Assembly (NCBI RefSeq): GCF_047496725.1
Contig: NC_132978.1
Span: forward strand, 6,625,501-6,689,500
Length of the DNA stretch: 64,000 bases
Direction: 5' to 3'
DNA from: Anoplolepis gracilipes
Lineage: Eukaryota > Arthropoda > Insecta > Hymenoptera > Formicidae
The notes under the pieces are model-generated. The model searched no databases and was not told where the DNA came from. It worked only from the letters and a program-made list of their open reading frames with translations. The first letter of the stretch is position 1; each line of letters opens with the position of its first letter. The translations under genes and the position numbers were made by a program. Of the stretch, positions 19,707 through 31,015 are shown piece after piece.

Positions 19707-20528
19707 ATTTTATGTTAACTTTAAGTGAAGAATTATCATATTTTTTTTCTTTGTATGAAAATTACTCTTGTGGTTAATCTCTTTGCATATAATTCATACA
19801 ATTTAAAATTAATATTTGTAGATAATTATCAATGAAACACTTGTCCAAGATTATTATAAAGTACAGATCACGAAAACCTGACAATTTTTTAATGAAATAA
19901 ATAAATGAAATATAATTTAAATATTTATTTCTTGTTAGATAGTAATAGAATATAAAATGTCATTTGAATATATTATTTAATTTTATTTAAAAATTTTTTT
20001 TTTAAGTTAAATATTTAAGTTATATTTTATTTTGAAAAGCATTAGGTTTTTTCATCATTATTCATTCATTTTGAAAATCATTCCGTGACTCACCCTATAT
20101 TTAGTTGTTTGCATAGTATAAATAGTTTTTGTTTTATTCCGCAAAAGATATCTTAAATATACGCAATGCAACGTTCAATATACATATTCCTTGTATAGCA
20201 TTCAGAGAAAAATCATCTATCCTTTTATAAAGAACTTTATAAAAGGATAAAACATTGCTGATCGCAAACAAAAAGAAATTCCAAGAATCTACAATTTTTC
20301 ATTGAATGCGTTTAAAAAAAGATATGACTTACATCAGAATAATAAATATAAATATTAAAATATAAGATTTTTTTCTGATTTTTATTCACATGTGTTTTGA
20401 CTAATGAAGTATGAAAAAAACAAGTAATTTTTATTGATAATTTTTACTTTCATTTGACACAAATCAGTAATTAATTAAGTTATATTGTTTTGTTTTGCTT
20501 AATACGAAATTTATATTTTAAGCATTAA
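19707..20528. other. Receptor intron with a perfect 15-bp palindrome
   Basis: AT-rich intronic sequence without genes. It contains TATCCTTTTATAAAG-AA-CTTTATAAAAGGATA at 20,218-20,249, two perfect 15-bp arms with a 2-nt loop. Confidence 0.7.
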
Positions 20529-21010
20529 AGCCAGCCGCACATAGTACGATTTTTCATACTAAATCGTATACGAGACATTTAACAAACTATCATACTGGCT
20601 ATGCAACTTGAAATTATGTGTGTTACGTGCTACTATACGTCCTAGTATGCTAGTTTGGTAATAGGTTTGGTGCTTTTTTCACTACGTGATGTCTTGCTAG
20701 CTGTAAACGATAATAAACCATAATAACTGTCAAAAACATCAAAAATTAATATATACCTACACTCTATATAGAGACAAAAGTTATATATCATTGTTCGACG
20801 AGTAGATTATTTCATTATTGTACAACAGAGTTTATCTCACATTACAATTAACATTTACAATTACAATTAATCTAGAAGATTTTTTAAATAATGTATGTCA
20901 GATAACCATTTCATTTATAACAGAATTTCAAGTTGCATAGCCAGTATGATAGTTAGTTAAATGTCTCGTATACGATTTAGTATGAAAAATCGTACCGTGT
21001 GCGACTGGCT
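20529..21010. mobile_element. 482-bp MITE with ~85-bp terminal inverted repeats
   Basis: Left end AGCCAGCCGCACATAGTACG continues through GATTTTTCATACTAAATCG, TATACGAGACATTTAAC, CTATCATACTGGCTATGC and AACTTGAAATT. The right end is its complement with a handful of mismatches (AATTTCAAGTTGCATAGCC ... GTGTGCGACTGGCT). TAA flanks both sides (20,526-20,528 and 21,011-21,013). A 3-bp TAA duplication suggests a Harbinger-type element. No transposase. Confidence 0.85.
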
Positions 21011-21590
21011 TAATTTTAAAATTAATTAATTAAAATGGAATCATTAAATTTATTTCTTAATTTAATTATTCTCAAGAAGAAAAGTTTTCAAATTTTGCAT
21101 ATTTATTACTTGTTTCTCCGAGAATCGCAATTATTTAGAGAGTATTTCATCAGTAATTGTGGTATAAAAAAAATAAAGGTGATTTCTCTTGCAAATGCAA
21201 ATCGAAAATGTAGAATCAAATTACACACAATTATTTCTGCATTTTTCGTATTTGTAAACAATGTTACGACTTGATATGGATCAAAGCAACAGGTTTTAAT
21301 AATGCATTTGTTACATTAAATTACAAATTACTGAAAATGTCGCTCTTTTTGTCGCATACAATTTGTTATTTGATGAATTAAAGAAACATGAATTGATAAT
21401 ATGTTCCAAATCTTCATTGCTTCAAATTCCTCCAATATTATTTTGTAATTAAAGACAATTTCGATTATTTAGCAAACTATTTCAATATTCAACGGATCTT
21501 TAATATCAATTTTCTCGAAAATAAAACCTTATATAAAAAAATGTCATTTTACATTTTTGATTTGCATTTGTATGAGGCATCACCTCCGCA
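21011..21590. other. Receptor intron, no feature seen
   Basis: AT-rich. The 79-codon frame at 21,035-21,274 has no recognisable content. Confidence 0.6.
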
Positions 21591-21599
21591 TCACGTGTA

Positions 21600-22460
21600 C
21601 TACGATTTTCGATATACTCTCTCTATCAGTATCATCTTTCTATGTCGCGTTTGTAAACTGTGATGTCGTGCTAAATATTCCCACGAAGATAAGAGGATCA
21701 TTTGAGGTATCGTTGTGTTAGGGCAACGAGTAATACCGCCGCGATAAAGACTTAGCCTCCGAAGGGGGAGCACTGGCGGCAGTAAGTCTCTCCCTCCCTC
21801 CCGTTTTGCGGATCCTCGAGTGGCGGGGGTTTTCCTTTCTCGGGTAGGTTTTATTGTAACCATCGCACGTCACGCGTCGGATGCTTTACCTGCTGAGTTT
21901 TTGGAGAATTCACGTTTGTGTTCTGTTCGGAATTGCATTTTTATTGCATCTAACTGACCTATGTCCAACTGGGAACAGCCAAAGAGGTGACGTCTCGCAA
22001 CGAGACCTTTACAAAGGAATTAGCCAAAGAGGTGACGTCTCGCAACGAGATCTTTACAAAGGAATTAGCCAAAGAAGTGACGTCTCGCAACGAGATCTTT
22101 ACAAAGGAATTAGCCGCAGAGGTGACGTCTCGCAACGAGACCTTTACAAAGGAATTAGCCGAAAGGTGACGAGGAGGCCGCAATCTTGAGTAGCTCTCTC
22201 AGGCTCGACATCCCTCTTTACCGCGAGGTGACAGAATCCACATTTGATTCTTTTCTCACATCTCTGCCGACGATCCCCGCAACGGGGCGAGGTGCGATAA
22301 AGCAGCAATTTATCCTACATTATTATTCCATCAGGTAAAAGATCAAAGAATCTCAGATTTTGACTCGCCTCTATTTTGTCTCAAAGCCACGTAAGTTCCT
22401 CCCACCCCATACTGAGGGGAGAGGGGACCGAGACAGTGCTTCTCGTTTTATTGAGCCACG
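21600..22460. other. GC-rich island of unknown origin inside the intron
   Basis: This segment is much more GC-rich than its flanks (TACCGCCGCGATAAAGAC, GGGGGAGCACTGGCGGCAG, CCTCGAGTGGCGGGGG, CCCCGCAACGGGGCGAGG) and contains the 45-bp minisatellite. Composition suggests inserted DNA, but no transposon motif or long terminal repeat was seen. Short frames here (21,600-21,863 minus; 21,881-22,189 plus) reflect the repeat and have no recognised domain. Confidence 0.4.
21977..22170. repeat. 45-bp minisatellite, four and a third copies
   Basis: Unit boundaries at 21,977, 22,022, 22,067 and 22,112, with a partial fifth unit. Each unit contains GGTGACGTCTCGCAACGAGA and CTTTACAAAGGAATTAGCC. GTCTCG-CAA-CGAGAC inside each unit can form a hairpin. 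Because 45 is divisible by three, several frames stay open and give 15-residue repeats (SQRGDVSQRDLYKGI; KELAKEVTSRNEIFT). Differences between units are single-base. Confidence 0.92.
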
Positions 22461-23138
22461 GTCTAATTGAACTCTATTTAAGGTTTTCTTACTTTTCAGT
22501 TAGTTTTATGAATATACTGTCCGATCGTCGATTAGATATAATTGCTTGAAAAATAGTATATCCTTAAGACTCACTAGTCAGTTCGCCACAAATAGCATTA
22601 TATTTAGTTATAAGGAAAACATATTCGCTTACCACATGTTTTCTTTTGTGTTTCCTTTGTACAGCATTCTTAATTATAACAAGTCTCATTTATAGCCATT
22701 GGTTAAGTTACATTTGATTATATAATTTTTTGTTAACATCAGCTCTTACTTATTACTTTGTTATGTACATTAAGTATGTTGTGTATTTTCAATTTAATGC
22801 TGATATGCAACCGATTGTTTTATTGACATATAGAAGAATAATTATATGTAATTTCTTTTTTTTCGTAAGCACGTTTAGCAATTTATCCTCATAGTTTCCT
22901 AAAATCCTTCCTCAATTAAAAAGGCGATATTACTGACGCACGACAGCAGAATAAAATAAAGGAATATTTGACTACATTACAACACGTTGCATCGTATCGA
23001 TTAATCATCAAGCTGCTTCAATTCTATATTTCCTTGACCGTAAAGACAACACGGCTCAATTAAGAAAAAAAAACTATGAGATTTTATGTATTGACGTAAA
23101 TTCGCCGATTCGTGACATATCATCTATGAGATATTTAA
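22461..23138. other. Receptor intron, no feature seen
   Basis: AT-rich sequence up to the second TTAA MITE. No supported feature. Confidence 0.6.
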
Positions 23139-23624
23139 GGCTTCTGAGTAGTCACCGCGGTCATATTGAAATCGTGACGTCACAAGCGAGAAATAGCGAG
23201 AAATGACATGTAAATAAAAACATATATTTTAACGAAATAATACTACCAATCTCTTCAGCACATCTGTAAAAATGTACGGCTGGTAATCCTTTCTCCTGAC
23301 AATTGATAAATAACTGTAAATTGAGTCCGAAATGAACCCTTGAAATGCGGAAAAACACGCGATTTGAGAGCTGTCGAAAGGAGAGGAAAATGTTACTTTA
23401 CACAGTTTATTCCTTACACAGCTTGGCAGCCGTACATTTTCACAAGTTTCATAAATACGTTGCACATCACAACACTAGTAAAAAGCAAATAATTATGACG
23501 TAGGTTGCAACATGAATTGGGTTGTCATTTCTCACTTCTGACATATTTCCCAAAAGAAGGAAAGAGACAGAACTATATGTCGCCACCGTCGACATCGAAG
23601 TTTCGTGGCGAGTACTCAGGAGCC
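23139..23624 (-). mobile_element. TTAA-flanked MITE, copy 2
   Basis: Inverted relative to the copy at 5,337-5,839, and over 90% similar by eye. TTAA flanks lie at 23,135-23,138 and 23,625-23,628, and the same terminal repeats are present (GGCTTCTGAGTAGTCACCGC on the left, GGCTCCTGAGTACTCGCCAC on the complementary right). About 17 bp shorter than copy 1, mostly near the end where copy 1 has an extra TCAGGGTGTCATTTC-like stretch. The internal ~78-codon frame (23,229-23,465 minus) is still open. Confidence 0.88.
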
Positions 23625-23628
23625 TTAA

Positions 23629-25219
23629 GCTTGACAATATGTAATAAATTATGGAAATGCATGAGAAAACTTGTCCTATGATTATTCAGCTTAACTCATT
23701 TTAGACTGTCGGTACAGTTAATCATTCATCATTTTTTAGGAAATAATGAAAAAAAATTATAATAATAAAATAATTTTGAATGCTCGCATGTGCGCGACAC
23801 CTCGTCAGAAGTTGTTTTTACGTCTTTTTACTGATTTCTCAAAAGTTATTGACAAATATGTCACATATCGAAAAAATACCCGAATATTGTCAATGACAAT
23901 TTGTCGAGATACTTGGTGCATCCAAAGTGTAAAATAAAGCGTTATGACACGAGTACAGCAATCGACCATATGCATATTGTTCTTACACATACACATGCAC
24001 ACACAAGTGTAATAGTATATCTAATTAAATTTACTTAAGTAAGCCTAATGAAGGAGTTTGTTATTTATCATGGAAGAGAATAAAATCTAACTTTATATAA
24101 TACTTGATATATATTCGAGAAAAATTAATTTAACATTTTTTAATAATAACTTTTTAATTATAAATAAGTGCAATTAAAGAATCGGACAAATTTTTGGAAA
24201 CTTTTTAAACATTGTTTAACAGAAATGCTATATCGAAAAAAATGAATCCAATAATTGGAGGCATTTTGTAAGTATAAATAACGATACATCAGTGTATGTT
24301 TCCGAATCAGTATATATTATTAGATTTGTATCAATATATTTTTAAAATAAACGAAGGAATTTTTAGTACGTATATGAAAATTTTGATCTTTTACTCTGAA
24401 ACTTTTTAAATACAATTTAAAATATGATTCATGCGCGGTTAAAAATTCATATTAAATAATTAGCCAAATTCTTTCTACGATATTTATCACAAATACATAT
24501 GACACATATCACACATACATATACATATAATACACATAGGTATGTCGTATTTTTCACCGCTTCGTCTGTCAATTTCTTTCTTAATGCAGTTATAATTTTT
24601 TTACATAAAAATTTACTTATTATATATATTCTAAATCTCGAGCCTAAACCATTCAACCTACAATTATATTTTAGATATCCTATAAATCTTATCTGACCCT
24701 ACTTACTTTTTATTTAGGACAATTTGGAATACTGAAAAGATATCGATCAAACATTAAATTCTTTCATTTCCAACGTTTTCTTGAATATCTCGCTACATTT
24801 AAACTACGGAAACAGTATAAATGGAACAAATATCAGGAAAATATCAGGAAAATAAAAATTTATGTGTTTGTATTGCGGGTGCTAATTTTTACCGTCACAA
24901 TAGATTATTTGCAGATTCATGGAAAATTCTTCTGGTAAATAATAATTTTAGCGAAGTAAATTTTTTGGAAGAAAAGAGCTCTTATTTTCTCTATAATTTT
25001 GTTCAATTAAGAGAAATCTCACTTTAATAAACATTTATTACTTTATATTTCTAATAGAATGAAACATTTGAAAATTAAGTTTAAGAAATCAATCAGTCAA
25101 AGTCGTAGCTTTTATATTTTTATATTATTTTATTTTTGATAATTCTTTATGTAATATGTTTGTACTTTCTCCCATCCTTGCAAAATAGTGAAAGATATCG
25201 ATGGCACTTTATTTCACAG
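23629..25219. other. Receptor intron, no gene seen
   Basis: AT-rich sequence with a short CA/TA-rich patch near 24,490-24,545. Frames at 23,746, 24,499 and 24,821 have no recognisable content. Confidence 0.6.
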
Positions 25220-25545
25220 GTGCTGTCGTGATAACATTTTTTATCTGCTGGGCACCCTTCCACGCTCAGCGCTTATTATACGTGTATCAGGTGTCGGCCT
25301 TCAACGACATTAATGAGTGGTTATATCCACTGGGCGGTTGCTTGTACTACTTCAACCGTGAATCCGATCTTATATAACGTGATGAGCGCCCAGTACAGGA
25401 TGGCGTTCAAGAAAACACTTTGTTGCACTCCGACGAGTCCTACTATCACGAGGGACGATCTTAGCAGCATGAGAGGTAGCACGGCATGCGGTTGCAGATC
25501 CCAGGTCGTCTGTGTAAGAAGCGTACATTATCAACGTAGCATTAA
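25220..25545 (+). pseudogene. Receptor exon (TM6-TM7 and start of tail), frameshifted
   Basis: After the acceptor tatttcacag the exon encodes AVVITFFICWAPFHAQRLLY, VSAFNDINEWLYPLGGCLYY and then must change frame to STVNPILYNVMSAQYRMAFK and KTLCCTPTSPTITRDDLSS. A 2-nt deletion in the CTTCTC-like stretch at about 25,350-25,356 explains the shift in the middle of TM7. CWAP (TM6) and NPxxY (TM7) are otherwise preserved. The exon ends at AGCATTAA|gtaagc. Without the shift it would be a normal class A GPCR C-terminal half. Confidence 0.88.
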
Positions 25546-25828
25546 GTAAGCACACGTGCGATAATTTACCGCGTTAATCTTATCATTATCGAGCTTACCG
25601 TTTGCTTATCGAGCAAAAATTTTCCAATTTTTCTACAAATTTTCTTGAAATCTTTTAGAAAGATTGTTCAATGTTTAGACATAAAAATTAAAATGTGTGT
25701 TTGTTGCATTTATAATTTTAAAGCTCAATTCTACCGATACTTTTTGAGACTCCTCAGCAAATAACCTCGCGTAATCTCATAATAAATCCATCGAAATTAA
25801 AATAACCGTGATATTTGCTTACTTTCAG

Positions 25829-26069
25829 ATGCAACATGTTGCTTCGTTCGCCGACGAGATTACGTTACGACGACGAGGATTACGAGAGAAGTCACTGCAA
25901 CGCGGAGAGATCCTGCGATGTCCTTAGTCCTGACACGCGGCTACAAGACAGGAGTAGATCCTCGTTCCTCGTTCATTCGAGTAATGGTAGGATCAAGTAT
26001 TTGTCGAGAGAAAAAAAAACGGAAGATGGCATCGCACAAATGACCGCGGCAAATGAGACATGTATCTGA
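25829..26069 (+). pseudogene. Receptor C-terminal tail exon
   Basis: Acceptor actttcag at 25,821-25,828. The exon continues the frame of the previous one (AA|A TGC AAC) as CNMLLRSPTRLRYDDEDYER, then a Ser/Arg-rich cytoplasmic tail ending ANETCI and TGA at 26,067-26,069. The frame is intact here. The tail is not strongly conserved in the family, so its assignment rests on splice phase and position. Confidence 0.65.
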
Positions 26070-27628
26070 TTCTTGGCGTATTTTAACGGAAAGAGAAAGA
26101 AACATTACGGTACAAGAATCGTAAAAAACACTCCTTGGACTGGATAAAAAAAATTACCGTATCGCTCCTGCGTATAAAACGAGGACTGACTGATGTGCAG
26201 ATTAACGGAGAACGTGCATTATCCTACGCGAGAAGGACGATTATCGGAAGAGGACATATCGTGATATTCTCTTCGAAAAAATATATCTGGGAAAGAGGAT
26301 TTTGGGGAAATGCTTTGCTAAAGCAAAGTTATCAAGTGTCGGTGGAAAATATTATGAGTGTCGTGGAAATTGACAACAATTATATATATTTGTTATAAAA
26401 CGAAGATTTATATACATATATATTGTGCAATCGAGTAAAGATAATAAAAAAACTTTGCGGCGCGGAATTACAATAATTTAATAATTTATAATAATTTAAT
26501 ATGCGCGCTTCAGACGGAAACTTATAAAGAAAATGTGCGAATGAAGAAATCGAGTTGTATAAGATGGGATCCAAAACATTTAACTGAGATAATACATAAT
26601 AGAATAGATGATAGAATATGTAAATAAATGTTTATTCTAAGTGCAAAAGACTGAAAGAAATAAAAGAAAATCAAGGACGTATTAACAAATATTTACGATC
26701 TTAAGCAATAATAATTGATGCGCTTCAAGTTGACTGTAAAAATAATTTATAAATGAATATGTAACCGTTAATCTTCTGGATATAATTTAGCAGCATCAAT
26801 ATATAAAAAGTATTGTAAAATTGCATATTTGGGCAATTTCAATTTCAATTATTTTTCAATATTACTTTTATTTGCAATATCTCTGAAGGCAATTATAACT
26901 TTAAACTATAAACACCCCCACACATGATATTCTATATTTATTTAACGTTTTATATATTTCTATTGTAAATGATAAACAATTTTATAAATAAAAATACTAT
27001 ACAAATTTTTTTTATCAATAAAATATTATAATTCTATTTCGCTGTTTGTATAGCTTTTTCGTAAAACAACTAAAAGTTATTTATTCACACGTACGTTTGC
27101 TACCGTTTTCATAATGTTCGAACGCAAAAAGGTAAAAAAAATTATAAAATTGCACGGAAAACGGATCTTTCACCAAACAATCGCAAAGTGATATTTTAAT
27201 GCGTCGACGGAGAACAATCCTCTTTAGAATTCAAAAAAATAGCACGAACACCTGAGGAATAAACGCGCGATAATGAAATGAGGAAAGCAAAGAGAGCAAG
27301 AGGAACGCGTGAACTTCTTTGAGAAATCCTAAATTTTCAATTGTGAAGAGAAATATACATGTACCTTTGGGAGAGAAGATTTCCAAAGAGAAGAGAAATA
27401 CATAAATATATATGATGTGTCGCACCTTGACGGTAATATCCTGCCAACGAAATAAATAGTACCTTCGGGAACTCGATCAACAGCGCGTTTTATAGATATA
27501 TATGTAACGTTCCAAGCAAACTACCTCTTGAATGAAAAGAAGTTTTTGCAGACTGAAACTTTAAGTCTCGCGATTACAGTGCAACTTCCAAAAGGAGCTT
27601 GCGAGCTTGTCTTGTTTTTCGAATAAAT
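26070..27628. other. 3' flank and spacer, no gene seen
   Basis: Sequence after the receptor stop: possible 3' UTR, then AT-rich spacer. The frames at 26,135-26,398 and 27,231-27,425 have no recognisable domains. Confidence 0.6.
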
Positions 27629-27986
27629 AGAGAAAAAGAGAGAGAGAGAGAGAGGGGAGGGAGGGGGGAGGGAGGGAAAAAGGGGGAAGGGAGGGAGGGA
27701 GGGAGGAAGAGAGAGGGAGGGAAGGAGGGAGAGAGAGGGGGAGAGAGGGAAAGAGAAAGAGAGGGAAGGAGAGAGAGGGAGAAAGAGGGAGGGAGGAAGA
27801 GAAAGAGGGAGGGAGGGAGAGGGGAAAGGGGAGAAAGAGGGAGGGGGAGGGAAAGAGAGGGAGGGAGGGAGTGTGAGAGAGGGGAGAGGAAGGGAGGAAG
27901 GGAGAAAGAGGGAGAGAAAGGGAGGGAGGGAGAGGAAGGGAGGGAGGGAGAGGGAGGGAGGGAGGGGGAAAGGGGGAGAGAGGGGA
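27629..27986. repeat. 358-bp purine-only (GA/GGGA) tract
   Basis: Almost every base on the plus strand is A or G (a lone GTGTG near 27,872 is the exception), in irregular AGAG, GGGA and GGGAGG blocks. The complement is CT-only. Such mirror-like polypurine tracts can form triplex (H-DNA), and the many GGG runs could form G-quadruplexes. Long frames across it (27,521-28,093 minus, Leu/Pro/Ser; 27,599-28,000 plus, Arg/Glu/Gly) are composition artefacts. Confidence 0.95.
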
Positions 27987-29880
27987 TAGAAAAGATATAA
28001 GATCAAATTATGCGATTCACGTATCCCCTGTCCGTCCTTTCGTATGATTATCGGTGGTTTTATCGTATAATCAGACATTTTTATTTCCTTCATTCAATGC
28101 CTTTTCTTTTCTCCTCCTCATCTATCTAAAAAACTGTCGCCAAGATGTATCGATTATCGAGATGTATCAACGTTGATACACTCCTGTATATATACGTACA
28201 GCAGCAGCAGAGTAGATTCTTGTGTTATTTGATTGTCTACTCATCTGCTGATTGATAAATAATGATTGATTGAAATCTCTCTTATGCGATAGAAAACTAC
28301 TTCGCGATTTCCACGCGTATACTATATGTCACTGAATCGACTTCGTTCAAACACGAGAATACATTTCTGATTTAATAATTTGTGTGAATATAACGAGAAA
28401 TCTTAATAAATAAGACACTTTGCTTTCTACAGTAATTGTTTCTATTTATTTGTTGAATTGTAAATAATACCTATATTATAAAGTCATTTAGTTTAAGGAA
28501 TTAACATTTCAATAAATGACGTCATGAAACAATAATGTGACGTAATATAATAATACAGTTGATATATATCTGGTTGTTCTTTATATTGCAAATTCTCTGC
28601 ATTGCAGAGATCTCTCATCTAATAATAATTTTAAAGTAAAATATGATGACAGAATTTGTTGAATTTGATGAAACATTTGATAATGTCATTCAATGTCATT
28701 GAAAGCAATTACAAGCAATTTCAGCAAACATGCTTGAATACTAAATAAAAATTGTGGATTGTCTACCGTCAATTTCCATATAAATTAATGTTTTCAAACT
28801 TAATTTTCAATCATGTGTTGTATTAAATTATGCATTTGTATTAAAAATTCTGTCCTTTTTTTCCCAAATATTAAAACTACTCTAAATTTCTAATAAATAA
28901 TAAATTTGAACACATAATTAAAAAAGAAAAAAAAACAAAGCAATAAAAACTATGCTAAATTTAAATAAATGTACTTTTAATGTAAATATATTGCAGAAAA
29001 ACATAAAAAAATTGCAAAAAAACATAAAAAATCTTGCATTTATGTGGACTTGTGAGTTCTTTTTTAGTGACTTTGAGTTTTCATGTCATTAAAAATAGAA
29101 CATTTACCCAAGATACTTTTTTTGTACTTTGAGCTTGTTAGACGAGCATTCTGATAACATTTCCATTTTTATTTTTTAGTCCAACACATAATATTTGTCA
29201 TTTTAGAGTGCTTAATTCAATTAATATGGAATTAAAATAATGCCATTCTGATCAGCTTATAATAATTTAATAATTTTAATCCTACTTTGTCAGCTTAATA
29301 ATTTTAATCCTACTTTAAATGGAATGAAATCGAATATGTTGAAGTAAAACTATGTTTAAATTTTAAACCTCTTTTAATAAAATTGATATTTCCGTATTAT
29401 AAAAAATCAAATTCAAATGTATGACATAATGTTAATTTTAAATGTTAATTTTTTGTTAACTTACTGCTCAATTTTTGAATTTTTTGCTTCTACCAATTAA
29501 TATATTAATAATGGAATTATTAAATTAACATTATGCTAAGCATCTCCACATTAAAAATACATTTATACAGAATTGTAGACAAAACACAAATATATTATAA
29601 TTGATTGTACAATAGAAAGATATTGCAAATGGATTTCAAAAATATTAAATTTTTATAGATGCATTAAATAACGGCGTGAATATCTTAATCATATAAATAA
29701 AACAATAAAAAAAAAGAAATTAAATAATATAAACTTGATGTATATTAAATTGTTTCTTGAACTAATTGCTATCGAAATATTTTGATATCAAATTTTATTG
29801 TCTCGTGAAATAAGTTAAATAAAAAATTATCCAACACTTATTTAACAGAAGTAAATTTATAGGTATTTGTTTGAATTTAA

Positions 29881-29884
<4 letters not shown>
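27987..29884. other. AT-rich spacer, no gene seen
   Basis: No exon, RNA gene or transposon end is supported. A small tandem duplication (AATAATTTTAATCCTACTTT, about 29,270-29,312) is present. Confidence 0.6.
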
Positions 29885-29941
<57 letters not shown>

Positions 29942-29954
29942 ATATATTTGTATA

Positions 29955-29987
<33 letters not shown>

Positions 29988-29996
29988 CAAATAAGT
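29885..29996. repeat. (TA)n microsatellite
   Basis: About 110 bp of alternating TA with a few TG/GT steps in the middle. The apparent Ile/Tyr-repeat frames on the minus strand come from the repeat. Confidence 0.95.
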
Positions 29997-30269
29997 ACAT
30001 ATAATTAATACACCTTTCCCGACGTCTCGAACAAGCTCGTCGGTACCAGGATTCGGGAGAAGGGGAAGACTCCAATTGACGAGAACGGTGACAATTACTA
30101 GTGACAAATGTTTATTAAACGGCAATATTTACATGTGGTCGGGGTCATGTGCTATTTACATGTGTGAGTGTGTATGTGTAGTGTGTGTGTGGTGTGAGTG
30201 CGTGGGGGTGAGCGTGTAGGTATGCGTGAGCGCAAGCGGACGTGTTCGGCAAACGGTATGGGTGCGAAC

Positions 30270-30450
30270 GGTTAGCGGTGCGTATTACAAGCGGGTTGCG
30301 GGTTGTTACAATCTAAGGCGGCGCGGGACGCAGCGGTTCGCAAGACAAGTGATCATCTACAAGCTAGGCGGCGCAGATTACGAGCGGGTCGCGGTACATG
30401 TGGGTATCTACAGGCTAGGCGGGTTACGAACGGTTCGCAGCGCAGTTATT
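30270..30450. repeat. Degenerate ~60-bp tandem array
   Basis: Units with the theme ATCTACAAGCTAGGCGGCGC...TTACGAGCGGGTCGCGG recur about three times with diverged edges (e.g. CTACAGGCTAGGCGGG...TACGAACGGTTCGC). Inside the GC-rich island. Confidence 0.6.
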
Positions 30451-30524
30451 TACAGGTGGTGCCGTGCAAGTCGCGATCGGTTTCGCGTTACAAGCTGGCC
30501 GCTGGGCGGCGATCGGACGCGCTT

Positions 30525-30725
30525 GTCGTCGGCCACCGGGAGCACCCGGCAGGAGAAGAGAGCATCCTTCTCCCGGATCGACGGTTGGTCGGGATCGCGG
30601 CCGCCGGGAACACCCGACAGAAGGAGAGCACACCCTCCTTCCGGATCGCGTGGTCGGGAGCGGAGTCGGTCACCGGGAACACCCGGCAGGAGAAGAGAAC
30701 ACCCTTCTCCCGGATCGACGGTCAG
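30525..30725. repeat. ~70-bp tandem array with built-in hairpins
   Basis: Three units share ACCGGGA(G/A)CACCCGGCAG, GGAGAAGAG and CTTCTCCCGGATCGACGG. ACCGGG...CCCGG and GGAGAAG...CTTCTCC can each pair within a unit, so every unit could form two small hairpins. The middle unit is more diverged. Confidence 0.75.
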
Positions 30726-31015
30726 GAACTTGGAGAAAGGCTTGAATCTAGCTGCTGACTTCGCTTCGGAGCTTAATTCTGAGGCTCTTGCCCGGCCGGA
30801 TTCAGGATCAGGACAGGTGTCTGGTCGCCGGTCATTCGGGCTTATATACCCGGGAGCCTTCCCTCTGTCTCGCTTCATTCGAGAGAGAGAGGGGGGATCC
30901 CAATGGCGTGCGCGATGGTGGTTTTGCGCGGTGGGGCGCTCATAGGCGCCGAGTCTCAAGAATTGGGGGGCGGGTGTTCGGCCCCCGAGACCGTTAGTGA
31001 CGGCGTGCTGTTACA

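Larger units (their letters stand above)
5332..26069 (+). pseudogene. Pyrokinin/PBAN-type neuropeptide receptor pseudogene (four exons)
   Basis: Four exons with matching splice phases (5,332-6,020; 13,495-13,693; 25,220-25,545; 25,829-26,069) encode the middle and end of a rhodopsin-class neuropeptide GPCR. Diagnostic pieces are LERYLAICHPLHLYAMS (DRY-equivalent ERY), GSVHGETRQAQSRKAIIRML (ICL3), AVVITFFICWAPFHAQRLLY (TM6) and TVNPILYNVMSAQYR (TM7 NPxxY). From family knowledge this matches insect PBAN/pyrokinin receptors, Gq-coupled plasma-membrane receptors for FXPRL-amide peptides. It is disabled four ways: a MITE in the first exon here, a TAG at 6,002-6,004, loss of about 18 residues of TM5 with a frame change near 13,566, and a 2-nt deletion in TM7 near 25,350. 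TM1-TM3 exons are outside the window. Confidence 0.85.
30003..31015 (-). mobile_element. GC-rich LTR-like island with internal tandem arrays
   Basis: About 1 kb, much richer in G+C than its AT-rich flanks. On the minus strand it begins TGTAACAGCACGCCGTCAC at 31,014, has a TATA box (GGGTATATAAGCCCG near 30,845) and further on AATAAA (near 30,110), the order of an LTR (promoter then polyadenylation signal). No TG...CA end or target-site duplication could be confirmed on the left. Two internal tandem arrays lie at 30,270-30,450 and 30,525-30,725. Overlapping Arg-rich frames on both strands (e.g. 30,226-30,945) have no recognised domain and follow from GC content and repeats. Confidence 0.45.

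Noticed and set aside
21881..22189. Repeat-protein ORF (SQRGDVSQRDLYKGI units)
   Set aside because: Explained by the 45-bp minisatellite; other frames are equally open and no flanking coding signal is visible.
27521..28093. 190-codon and 133-codon frames across the purine tract
   Set aside because: Leu/Pro/Ser and Arg/Glu/Gly strings are translations of GA/CT-only DNA. No domain or splice context.
29857..30125. Ile/Tyr-rich frames
   Set aside because: They read through a (TA)n microsatellite.
30226..30959. Long overlapping frames on both strands in the GC-rich island
   Set aside because: Open on both strands because of high GC and repeat units divisible by three or nearly so. No recognisable protein motif.
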